Assembly: GCF_036231965.1 (NCBI RefSeq)
Contig: NZ_CP109499.1
Location: 1,488,001 to 1,552,000 of the forward strand
Direction of reading: 5' to 3'
From: Streptomyces sp. NBC_01428
GTDB taxonomy: Bacteria; Actinomycetota; Actinomycetes; Streptomycetales; Streptomycetaceae
DNA length: 64,000 bases
The notes under the pieces are model-generated. The model did not search any database, was not told the origin of the DNA, and saw only the letters and a list, made by a program, of their open reading frames with translations. This document shows, in pieces, positions 47,671 through 55,890 of this stretch. The translations under genes were made by a program, and so were the position numbers. The number at the start of each line of letters is the position of its first letter. The first letter of the stretch is position 1.

Positions 47671-48687
47671 ATGACGAAACCCTTCGATCTGCTGGTCGTC
47701 GGCGACGCCAACCCCGACGTCGTGGTGGGTCCGCTGCGCGGCCCCCTGCGGTTCGGCCAGCGTGAACAACTCGTCGAGCACGGCGGTCTGGTGCTCGGCG
47801 GCTCCGCGGCGATCATGGCGTGCGGGGCGGCCCGCCTCGGGCTGCGGGTCGCGTTCGCGGGCCGGGTCGGCGACGATCCGGCGGGCGCCTTCGTCCGCGC
47901 CGCGCTCGCCGCACGCGGCGTCGACGTCGGCTCCCTCGTGACGGACCCCGGCCTGCCCACCCCGCTCACCACGGTCGTCACGGCCGGGGACGGCGACCGG
48001 GCCATCCTCACCGCGCCCGGCTGCCTCACCTCGACCGGGCCCGAGGACGTACCCCGGGACCTTGTCGCGGCGGCCCGGCACGTGCACACGGCCTCCTTCT
48101 TCCTGATGCCCCGTCTGGCGCGCTCCCTCGCGGCGCTGTTCACCCTCGCCCACGACCTGGGCGCGACCACCTCGCTCGACACCAACGACGACCCGGCCGG
48201 ACACTGGGACAAGGGGCTCGTGGACCCGGTGCTCAAGGTCACCGACGTCCTGCTGCCCAACGCCGCGGAGGCGTGCGCGCTGGCCGGGGAACCTCAACTG
48301 GTCCTGGCCGCCGCCCTCCTGGCCGGACAGGGGCCGACGGTCGTCGTCAAGGACGGGGCCGACGGCGCCCTCGCGTGCGGGGCGACGACCCGACTGACGC
48401 GGGTCCCCGCGGCGCCGGCCGACCCGGTGGACACGGTCGGTGCCGGCGACAGCTTCGACGCCGGGTTCGTCGCCGCGAGGCTGCGCGGTCTCGACCTGCC
48501 CTCGTCGCTCGCGGTGGCCGCGGCCTGCGGCTCGCTGTCGACCCGCGCCCACGGCGGGACCGCCGCCCAGCCCACGTGGGACGAGGCGATCGCCGCGGCC
48601 CGGCACGTCTCCCCCGACGTGAACACCGCTCCGAACCACCGCACTTCGCAGGACCCCAGCACCCCCGACACCTGGAGCCGTACATGA
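47671..48687 (+). CDS. PfkB-family carbohydrate kinase
   Basis: The 338-residue sugar kinase belongs to the ribokinase fold. Landmarks are an N-terminal FDLLVVGDANPDVVV, GGSAAIMACGAARLG (substrate-binding Gly-Gly), a nucleotide-side LPNAAEACALAGE and the catalytic VDTVGAGDSFDAGFVAARL with Asp near 258. It starts 3 nt after the permease stop. It would phosphorylate the imported sugar; within this operon galactosamine or a galactose-like sugar is a natural guess but unproven. Confidence 0.92.
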   Translation: MTKPFDLLVVGDANPDVVVGPLRGPLRFGQREQLVEHGGLVLGGSAAIMACGAARLGLRVAFAGRVGDDPAGAFVRAALAARGVDVGSLVTDPGLPTPLTTVVTAGDGDRAILTAPGCLTSTGPEDVPRDLVAAARHVHTASFFLMPRLARSLAALFTLAHDLGATTSLDTNDDPAGHWDKGLVDPVLKVTDVLLPNAAEACALAGEPQLVLAAALLAGQGPTVVVKDGADGALACGATTRLTRVPAAPADPVDTVGAGDSFDAGFVAARLRGLDLPSSLAVAAACGSLSTRAHGGTAAQPTWDEAIAAARHVSPDVNTAPNHRTSQDPSTPDTWSRT

Positions 48688-50003
48688 ACGACGTCACCGC
48701 CCCGAAGATCGCCTTCGTCGGAGCCGGGAGCGTGGTGTTCACCCAGGGACTGCTGGCCGACCTGTTCACCTTCCCCGAACTCGCGCACACGCGGATCGCG
48801 TTGCACGACATCGACGCGGAACGGCTGGACACGGCCGAGGGCGCCGCCCGGTACATCGCGGGGGTCCGGGGCGCCAAGCCCGTGATCACCACCCACCTGG
48901 ACCGGCGGGCGGCCCTTGCGGACGCGGACTTCGTCATCAACATCATCCAGGTCGGCATGGACCGCGCCACCCGGACGGACTTCGACGTCCCCGCCCGCTA
49001 CGGGCTGCGCCAGACCATCGGGGACACGCTCGGCATCGGCGGCATCTTCCGTGCCCTGCGCACCTTCCCCGTGCTGCGCTCCCTCGCCGCCGACATGAGC
49101 GAACTCTGCCCGGACGCACTGCTGTTGAACTACACCAACCCGATGGCGATGAACGCCCTCTACCTGAGCCGCGTCGCGCCCGCCCTGCGGGTGACGGGGC
49201 TGTGCCACTCGGTGTACTGGACGATGCACGACCTCGCCCAGCTCGTCGGAGTGCCCTTCGAGGAGGTCACCTATCTGGCGGCCGGGGTCAACCACCAGGC
49301 CTGGGTGCTGCGGTTCGAGCGCGCGGGCCAGGACCTCCACCCCCTCCTGGACGAGGTGATCGCCCGGGACCCGGAGCTGCTGCGCAGGGTCCGGGTGGAC
49401 ATGTACCGCAGGCTCGGCCACTACCCGACCGAGACGAGCGAGCACTCCTCGGAGTACGTGCCGTGGTACCTGCACCACGACAGCGAGATCGAGCGGCTCA
49501 GGCTGCCGGTCGGCGCCTACCTCGACATCATCGAGGAGAACGCGGCGAGTTACGCGCGCACCCGCGAGGCCCTCGCGTCGGGGACGCCCCTGCCGGTCGA
49601 GGGAACCCTGGAGTACGCCCCGCAGATCATCCACAGCGTCCTCACCGGCACCCCGCGCACGGTCTACGGCAACGTGCCCAACCGCGGGCTGATCGACAAC
49701 CTTCCCGCCGACAGCGTCGTCGAAGTGCCGTGCCTGGTGGACGCGTTGGGGGTGCAGCCCACCCGGGTCGGCGCGCTGCCGCCGCAGTGCGCGGCGCTGA
49801 ACAGCGCGTACGTCGCCGTCAACGACCTGGTGGTCCGCGCCGCGACCGACAACGAACCGCGTCACATCCGGCACGCCGCGATGGCCGACCCGGCGACCGC
49901 GGCGGCGCTCCCGGTCGAGCGCATCTGGGACCTGTGCGACGACCTCGTACGGGCCCACGGGGATCTGCTGCAGCCCGGGTTGCGGGGGGAACTCGGCCAC
50001 TGA
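48684..50003 (+). CDS. GH4 glycosidase, MelA (alpha-galactosidase)-like
   Basis: This 439-residue NAD+- and metal-dependent hydrolase of family 4 has a Rossmann start KIAFVGAGSVVFTQGLL, the NYTNPMAMN box, the metal-ligand Cys in LCHSV and His in VNHQAW. Further blocks are ETSEHSSEYVPWY and GNVPNRGLIDNLPADSVVEVPCLVDALGVQPT. CHSV and the later blocks match MelA alpha-galactosidase rather than 6-phospho-beta-glucosidase or AglA. GH4 breaks glycosidic bonds by oxidation at C3. ATG overlaps the kinase stop (ATGA). In the operon it should hydrolyse the imported alpha-linked oligosaccharide inside the cell. Confidence 0.93.
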   Translation: MNDVTAPKIAFVGAGSVVFTQGLLADLFTFPELAHTRIALHDIDAERLDTAEGAARYIAGVRGAKPVITTHLDRRAALADADFVINIIQVGMDRATRTDFDVPARYGLRQTIGDTLGIGGIFRALRTFPVLRSLAADMSELCPDALLLNYTNPMAMNALYLSRVAPALRVTGLCHSVYWTMHDLAQLVGVPFEEVTYLAAGVNHQAWVLRFERAGQDLHPLLDEVIARDPELLRRVRVDMYRRLGHYPTETSEHSSEYVPWYLHHDSEIERLRLPVGAYLDIIEENAASYARTREALASGTPLPVEGTLEYAPQIIHSVLTGTPRTVYGNVPNRGLIDNLPADSVVEVPCLVDALGVQPTRVGALPPQCAALNSAYVAVNDLVVRAATDNEPRHIRHAAMADPATAAALPVERIWDLCDDLVRAHGDLLQPGLRGELGH

Positions 50004-50072
50004 CCGCCGGTGGCACGGGCAGGGCGGACGGCGCGGCGTCGGACGGGCGACGGGCCCGGCCGACGCGGGCGT

Positions 50073-52727
50073 TCACAGGAGGTTCAGGTCGCGGGCGCGT
50101 CGTACCGCCTCGCCGCGGCGGGTCGCCGCGAGCTTGCGGTAGACGCTCTTGAGATGCGTCTTGACCGTGTTGACGGACAGATGGAGGTCGGCGGCGATCT
50201 CGTCCCGCGACATCATCTGCGCGAGGCGCTCCAGCACTTCGCGCTCGCGTTCGCTGAGCGGCTCGACCACGGCCACCAGGTCCTCGGTCGGCTCGGGCCG
50301 CCGGCTTCCCGCCGCGGCCACCACCGGGAGCCAGTCGTGTCCCTGGGCCAGGGCGGGCCGGCGCCGCACGAGCGCCGGCAGCCAGGGGCCCGCCTCCACG
50401 AACGGCCGCCTCAGATGCTCGGGGCGGGCGCCCCGCAGGGCGCGCGCCACCAGCCGCTGTGCGGTGAGGTCGTCGCCCAGGGCCGCCACGGCCTGTGCCC
50501 GGGCCAGCAGCACCCGGACCGTCGTGCCCAGCCCCTCGTCCCGCTCGGCGGGGAGCGCGTCCAGCAGGGCCAGCGCCCCCGGCGCGTCACCCGTGGCCAG
50601 CCGCGCCCGGGCCGCCGCCGCGGTGGTCTCCGGCCCGGCTCCCCCGGGTGCGTCCCCGGCGAGCGCCTCCAGTGCCGCGGTCGGATCACCCATCGCCAGG
50701 TGTGCGGCGGACAGCAGCAGGGTGGCCCGCTCGTCGGCCCACGGGGAGGGTTCCACCCCGCGGGGACGCCTCAGCTCCTCCAGGACCCGTACCGCCTCCT
50801 TCGGATGTCCCCTGGCGAGCAGTGTCCGTGCGCGGACGAGACCGAGTTCGGCGGTCGCGACGGGATCGCGCGAGGCCGTCGAGGACGTGGTCGCCTGGTC
50901 CAGGTGGGTCTGCGCCGCGGCGAGGTCGTCGTGGTCGACGGCGACCGCCGCGAGGACGAGCTGGGCCACGCCCGTCCGGGCGCCGGGCGGCAGGCCGGAG
51001 CGTTCCGCCTCGGCGACCGCGGCCCGCGCGTGCGACTCGGCGCGGCCCGGCCGGCCGTGCAGGAAGTCGATCAGGGCGAGTCTGCTGAGCGACTCGTGGC
51101 GCGGGTACGCGGTGGCAGGACCGTCGTCGGTGCGTGCGGCGGCGCTCAGGGCGGCCACGGCGTCGTCGAAGTGCCCCGCCCACAGCTGCGCCGAGCCCAG
51201 GTCGGTGAGCATCAGGGCGGACAGCTCCGGGTGGCGTCCGAGACGTTCGGCGGGCAGCAGGCGCTCCGCGGTCCTCATGTCCTGCGCCGCCGCCCGCGCC
51301 GGGCCGGCGGCGCCCGTCAGCCGTGCGGCGAGGACCCGGAGCAGGGCGTGGCTCAGCCGCAGGGCCGCCGTGTCCTCGTCCTCGCCGGAGAGACCCTCCG
51401 CCGCGCGACGGAGGTGGTCGAGGCCGCGGTCGACGTCGTGGCGGGCGAGTTCGCGGGCGGCGCGCACCAGGCAGGCGGCCGGCCCGGTCGTGTCCGGGGG
51501 CATCCCGGCGAAGAGCCCGTCGAGGCGTTCGGCGTCCAGGCCCGTCAGCAGGCGGCCGATGGCCAGCTCGTCGACGAGCCGGCCCGCCGCGAGATCCCAT
51601 TCGCCCGCCCCCGCGGCGTGCGGCAGCGCCTCCGCGAGGAGCCCCGCGTCGCTCAGCCAGCGGGCCGCCCGCCGGTGCAGCTCGGGTTCGAGCCCGGGGT
51701 TCCTGACGTGCAGATGGACGCGGAGGATCTCCGCGAAGAGGGGGTGCAGCCGGTACCAGCCGTGTCCGATGGCCTCGACGAACGCGTTGGCGTGCTGCAG
51801 TCCGGCCAGGATCGCCTGCGCGTCGTCCCGGCCCGTCAGGACGTCGGCGAGTTCAGGGTGGATCTGGTCGAGGACACTCGTCCGCAGCAGCAGGTCCTGC
51901 GTCTCGTCGGACTGCGCCTCCAGCACCTCGGCCAGCAGGAAGTCGGCGAGGGTGCTCTGCCCCGCCTCGAAGTTCTTGATGAAGGTGTCCGGATCGTCCG
52001 CGCCGCGCGCGGCGAGGATGCACAGGCGCAGGCCCGCCGCCCAGCCGCCGGTCCACTCGGTCAGCGCCCGCGTCCCGTCGTCCGACAGGCCGAGGTCGTG
52101 GTGGCGCAGCAGGTCGACCGTCTCGTCCACGGCGAACGCCAGGTCGGCGCCGCGCACCTCGGCCACCGCTCCGGCGGCGCGGTAGCGGTGCAGCGGCAGC
52201 TGCGGCTCGGTCCGGCTGACGAGCACCAGGCGCAGTCCGCCGCCCGCGTGGCTCAGGACGAACTGGACCTCCTCCGCGACCGCGGGTGAGGCTCCCGCCC
52301 GGTCGAAGTCGTCGAGCACCAGCACCACGGGATCGACCCGCTCGCTCAGCCAGGCGGCGAGCCGGGTGAGCAGGGAGTGGTCCACGTCGCCGGGGCCGGC
52401 CGGACTGCCGACGCCGTCCGGCACGCTCACGCCGTGCCGGCGCAGGGACTCCAGTACGTACGTCCAGAAGATGCCCGGTCCCGCGTCCTCGTGCTCGACC
52501 GTCAGCCAGGCGAGGTCCCCGGGGTGTTCCCGGGTGGAGGCCCAGTGGGCGACGAGGAGGGTCTTGCCGGCGCCCGCCGGTCCGTTGACCAGGGTCAGCG
52601 GACCCTGGACGCCCCGGGCCAGCCGGTCGACCAGGCGGGCTCTGCGGACGAAGGTCTCGGTGAGGTCCGGGACGGCGAACCGTACGGCGAGCAGGGGATC
52701 GCCGCCCGGTGTCAGAAGCCCTGCCAT
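50073..52727 (-). CDS. large LuxR-family ATP-binding regulator (LAL/MalT-type)
   Basis: The 884-residue STAND-type activator has Walker A NGPAGAGKT at residues 48-56, Walker B VVLVLDDFD near 135, a long TPR-like middle region (about 350-800) and a C-terminal LuxR helix-turn-helix (PLSEREREVLERLAQMMSRDEIAADLHLSVNTVKTHLKSVYRKL). It switches on with ligand and ATP. ATG at 52727 has GGAGG 8 nt upstream; the longer frame to 52862 is low-complexity. It is convergent with the glycan operon, whose control it might exert, and divergent from an MFS exporter. No direct evidence chooses between them. Confidence 0.94.
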   Translation of the reverse strand: MAGLLTPGGDPLLAVRFAVPDLTETFVRRARLVDRLARGVQGPLTLVNGPAGAGKTLLVAHWASTREHPGDLAWLTVEHEDAGPGIFWTYVLESLRRHGVSVPDGVGSPAGPGDVDHSLLTRLAAWLSERVDPVVLVLDDFDRAGASPAVAEEVQFVLSHAGGGLRLVLVSRTEPQLPLHRYRAAGAVAEVRGADLAFAVDETVDLLRHHDLGLSDDGTRALTEWTGGWAAGLRLCILAARGADDPDTFIKNFEAGQSTLADFLLAEVLEAQSDETQDLLLRTSVLDQIHPELADVLTGRDDAQAILAGLQHANAFVEAIGHGWYRLHPLFAEILRVHLHVRNPGLEPELHRRAARWLSDAGLLAEALPHAAGAGEWDLAAGRLVDELAIGRLLTGLDAERLDGLFAGMPPDTTGPAACLVRAARELARHDVDRGLDHLRRAAEGLSGEDEDTAALRLSHALLRVLAARLTGAAGPARAAAQDMRTAERLLPAERLGRHPELSALMLTDLGSAQLWAGHFDDAVAALSAAARTDDGPATAYPRHESLSRLALIDFLHGRPGRAESHARAAVAEAERSGLPPGARTGVAQLVLAAVAVDHDDLAAAQTHLDQATTSSTASRDPVATAELGLVRARTLLARGHPKEAVRVLEELRRPRGVEPSPWADERATLLLSAAHLAMGDPTAALEALAGDAPGGAGPETTAAAARARLATGDAPGALALLDALPAERDEGLGTTVRVLLARAQAVAALGDDLTAQRLVARALRGARPEHLRRPFVEAGPWLPALVRRRPALAQGHDWLPVVAAAGSRRPEPTEDLVAVVEPLSEREREVLERLAQMMSRDEIAADLHLSVNTVKTHLKSVYRKLAATRRGEAVRRARDLNLL

Positions 52728-52772
52728 GGGGTCGGCCTCCGCGATCTCTCGGCTGCGGCGCGGCGTCTCGGT

Positions 52773-52851
52773 CCGGAGCGACCGGCTCCGGCGCGGTCCT
52801 GTCCCGTCCTGCCCGGAGCGGTCCGGGCGCCACAGCCCACGGTCCGGAGCG
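52773..52851. repeat. iterated CCGGAGCG boxes in the divergent regulator/exporter promoter
   Basis: CCGGAGCG occurs at 52773-52780, 52813-52820 and 52844-52851, usually as (G)TCCGGAGCGGTCC-like half palindromes. They lie 45-125 nt upstream of the LuxR-type gene. They may be operators, or simply GC-rich repeats. Confidence 0.4.
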
Positions 52852-53025
52852 GTCCCGCCCACTGATCGTCACCCCGTGCACCGGAAGTCGCAAGGCAGGC
52901 TCCGCTCGCCCGCGGCGGGTGAGGCGCGAGGGCCCAGAATCCGGTGTCATGGGGGCAGGGCAGGAGCCGGACGCGGTGGGTCCGAGGGACCGGCGGCGAC
53001 GGCAGGCCCGGTGAGGTGGTGACCG

Positions 53026-54693
53026 GTGAAGCACTGGCACGCGCTGATGGTGCTCGGGACGGCCCAGTTCCTGATGGTCCTGGACACCTCGGTCATGAAC
53101 GTCTCGATCAGTCAGCTGGTCGAGGACTTCGACACCGAGGTCACCTCCATCCAGGCCGTCATCACGCTCTACGCACTGGTCATGGCGGCCTTCATGGCCA
53201 CCGGCGGCCGGCTCGGGGACATCCTCGGGCGTCGGCGTCTGTTCCTGGTCGGACTCGTCGTCTACGGCGTGGGGTCGGCCCTGACCGCGGTGGCCCCGAC
53301 CCTGTGGGTCCTCGCCCTCGGCTGGTCGGTCGTGGAGGGGCTGGGCGCGGCGATGGTGCTGCCGGCCATGGCGGCCCTGGTGGCCGAGTCGTACACCGGA
53401 AAGGACCGGGCGGTCGCCTACGGCGTCATCGGCGGGCTCGCCGGGGCGGGCATCGCCGTCGGGCCGCTCCTCGGCGGCTGGGTGACGACGTATCTGACCT
53501 GGCGCCTGGTGTTCGCCGGGGAGGTCGTGGTCGTCGTCCTGATGCTCTGCTTCCGCGGGGTGATCACCGAGTCGGCCCGCTCCGGGCCGCGCCCCCGGCT
53601 GGACGGTGTCGGCGCCGCGCTCTCCGCGGCCGGCCTGGGACTGGGTGTCCTCGGCGTGCTCCAGAGCAGTTCCTGGGGCTGGGTGCAGCCCCGCAACCCT
53701 CCGTTCACCGTGCTCGGCTTCGCCCCGACCCTGTTCGTCGTCGCCGCCGGAGTCGTCGTCCTCGCTCTCTTCGCCCGGTGGGAGCGCCACCGCGAGGCGC
53801 AGGGCGCCGATCCGCTGGTCCACCTCTCCCTGCTGCGCGTCCCGCCCCTGCGCTCGGGGCTGCTGACCCTGGTCAGCCAGAACCTCATCCTGCTCGGCCT
53901 GTTCTTCGCCATCCCGCTGTATCTCCAGGTGGTGCAGGGCTTCGACGCGTTCCAGACCGGGCTGCGGCTGCTCCCGGTGTCCGTCACCATGCTGGTCGCC
54001 TCCGTGCTGGCCTCGCGGCTCGGGCGGGTGATGGGGCCGCGCCGGGTGGTGCGGCTCGCCCTGCTGACCCTGCTCGGCGCCATCGTGTGGCTGCTGGCCA
54101 CCATCGACCCGGTCATCGACGACGCCCAGTTCGCGGGTGCCATGGCTCTGCTCGGTGTCGGCATGGGGCTGCTCGCCTCGCAGTTGGGCAACGTGGTGCA
54201 GTCCAGCGTCGGGGAGAAGGAGCGCAGCGAGGTCGGCGGGCTCCAGTTCACCGCGCAGAACCTGGGTTCAGCGCTGGGCACCGCGCTCATCGGGTCGATC
54301 CTGATCGGCGCCCTGGCGCAGGCGTTCACCACCCAGGTGGAGAAGAACCCGAGCGTGTCCGAGGAGGCGCGGCAGCAGACGGGTGTGGCCCTGGAGGCGG
54401 GGATCAGCTTCGTCCCCACGGACCAGGTCCGTGCCGGGGCGGAGCAGGCCGGACTCCCGCCGCGCGAGGTGGACGCCGTCACGGACTCGTACGCGACGGC
54501 GCAGTTGAACGGTCTGAAGGCGGCGGTGCTCGCCGCCGGCGGCATCACGCTCGTCAGTTTCCTGGTCACCGGGCATCTGCCGTCCGGCCGCACCGGACGC
54601 GGGAAGGCCGGTACGACGGCGCGGGCCACGGGCACGGGCGCCGGGACCGACACCGAACCCGGCGCGTCCGCCGACTCGCCCGGAGCGGCGTGA
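53026..54693 (+). CDS. DHA2-family MFS exporter
   Basis: The 555-residue, 14-helix exporter starts MKHWHALMVLGTAQFLMVLDTSVMNVSI (motif D1), then GGRLGDILGRRRLFL (motif A) and GGLAGAGIAVGPLLGG (motif C). The roughly 60-residue loop before the last helix (TTQVEKNPSVSEEARQQTG) and a Gly/Thr-rich C-terminal tail are typical of Streptomyces members. GTG at 53026 has GAGGTGG upstream. It is divergent from the LAL regulator. The substrate is unknown. Confidence 0.93.
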   Translation: MKHWHALMVLGTAQFLMVLDTSVMNVSISQLVEDFDTEVTSIQAVITLYALVMAAFMATGGRLGDILGRRRLFLVGLVVYGVGSALTAVAPTLWVLALGWSVVEGLGAAMVLPAMAALVAESYTGKDRAVAYGVIGGLAGAGIAVGPLLGGWVTTYLTWRLVFAGEVVVVVLMLCFRGVITESARSGPRPRLDGVGAALSAAGLGLGVLGVLQSSSWGWVQPRNPPFTVLGFAPTLFVVAAGVVVLALFARWERHREAQGADPLVHLSLLRVPPLRSGLLTLVSQNLILLGLFFAIPLYLQVVQGFDAFQTGLRLLPVSVTMLVASVLASRLGRVMGPRRVVRLALLTLLGAIVWLLATIDPVIDDAQFAGAMALLGVGMGLLASQLGNVVQSSVGEKERSEVGGLQFTAQNLGSALGTALIGSILIGALAQAFTTQVEKNPSVSEEARQQTGVALEAGISFVPTDQVRAGAEQAGLPPREVDAVTDSYATAQLNGLKAAVLAAGGITLVSFLVTGHLPSGRTGRGKAGTTARATGTGAGTDTEPGASADSPGAA

Positions 54694-54808
54694 ACGCGCC
54701 GGGCCCACGTTCACCTGCCGCGGGTGAGGGCGGACGGGCCCCCGCGTCGGATGATCGCAGGGAAGGGCCGTCCGCCTGCCCCAGGCCGCTCGCCGGGGGG
54801 AGCACAGC

Positions 54809-55006
54809 ATGCGTTACGAGATCCGCGTCGAGGGACATCTGTCGGAGACGCTCGCCGAGGCGTTCCCGGAGATGGAACACGTGGTGGTCTCCGGACAGAC
54901 GATCCTGTTCGGCCCCGTCGTCGACGAGGCTCACCTGTACGGGCTGCTGGCCCGTTGCCGGTCGCTGGGGCTGCGCGTCGTGGAGATGCGCCAACTGCCC
55001 GAGTGA
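54809..55006 (+). CDS. small conserved protein of unknown function
   Basis: A 65-residue protein with an alternating beta-alpha pattern (MRYEIRVEGHLSETLAEAFPEME, then VVVSGQTILFGPVVDEAHLYGLLARCRSLGLRVVEMRQLPE). It resembles small Streptomyces proteins of unknown function that may form ferredoxin-like folds. ATG at 54809 has GGGGAG 6 nt upstream, and the codon pattern is that of a real gene. No catalytic residues are apparent. It might be co-transcribed with the HdeD-like gene 127 nt downstream. Confidence 0.8.
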   Translation: MRYEIRVEGHLSETLAEAFPEMEHVVVSGQTILFGPVVDEAHLYGLLARCRSLGLRVVEMRQLPE

Positions 55007-55132
55007 CCAGGAGGATCACCCGTCGGGGGTGACCCGCGGGCGGGTGGCGGACGGGACGCTGAAGTGCGGGAACCCACCCGCCGTCCCGTCGGCGGTCCGG
55101 CGGTGCGCCGCTCGACCGCGTGAGGAGGAGCC

Positions 55133-55795
55133 ATGACCCAATCGCGTGGTCCGACGCCGCACACCGGGTCGGAGTCAGGGCCCGGCGGGACGGCTTCGGC
55201 GTCCCCAAGTGACCCGGCGGAGCTGCTGGCCGGAGTGGGTGCCTCGTGGACCTGGCTCCTCGGCTCGGCGCTCGCGACCCTGATCCCGGGCATCCTGGTC
55301 CTGGTCTGGCCCGAGGAGACGCTGCATGTGCTGGCCGTTCTCCTCGGTCTCTATCTGCTGGTGATCGGCGGCTTCCGCTTCGTGTCGGTCTTCGGCCACC
55401 GGGAGCAGGGCGACCGCATCGCCGGCCTGCTGATCGCGGTGCTGTACGTGCTCGCCGGGGTCCTGTGCCTGCGCAATCCCTTGCAGACCATCGCCGCGCT
55501 GTCCGTGATCATCGGCATCGTCTGGCTGGTCTCCGGTGTGCTCACCGCCTACACCGCCCTGGCCACCAGGGATCTGCCGCACCGCGGGTTCGTGCTGTGC
55601 GCGGCGGCCATCGGTGTCATCGCGGGCATCGTGGTCCTCGCCCTGCCGACCGAGTCGGCGCGCGCCCTGACCCGGCTGCTCGGCCTGTGGATGATCCTGA
55701 TCGGCCTGGTGGAGCTGGCCGTGGCCTTCGCCTGGCGGTCCGCCCTGCGCAGGGCGCTGGCGGTGACACCGCGCGATCCGGCCTCGCCGATCTGA
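55133..55795 (+). CDS. HdeD/DUF308-family membrane protein
   Basis: The 220-residue protein has a short disordered N-terminus and then six membrane helices in pairs (WLLGSALATLIPGILVLVWPEETLHVLAVLLGLYLLVIGGF, IAGLLIAVLYVLAGVLCL and on), the DUF308 repeat of HdeD-like proteins linked to acid stress in enterobacteria. Its function in actinobacteria is unknown. ATG at 55133 has GAGGAGG 4 nt upstream. It is not obviously in an operon with the next gene. Confidence 0.92.
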   Translation: MTQSRGPTPHTGSESGPGGTASASPSDPAELLAGVGASWTWLLGSALATLIPGILVLVWPEETLHVLAVLLGLYLLVIGGFRFVSVFGHREQGDRIAGLLIAVLYVLAGVLCLRNPLQTIAALSVIIGIVWLVSGVLTAYTALATRDLPHRGFVLCAAAIGVIAGIVVLALPTESARALTRLLGLWMILIGLVELAVAFAWRSALRRALAVTPRDPASPI

Positions 55796-55890
55796 GCGGG
55801 CCGCCGGCGCCCCGTCCGTGCGGGAACTCCCCGACGAATTCGGGTGGCGGCCGGTGAGCAGGCCGGGGAGTCGCGCACGTACCAAGGGGC

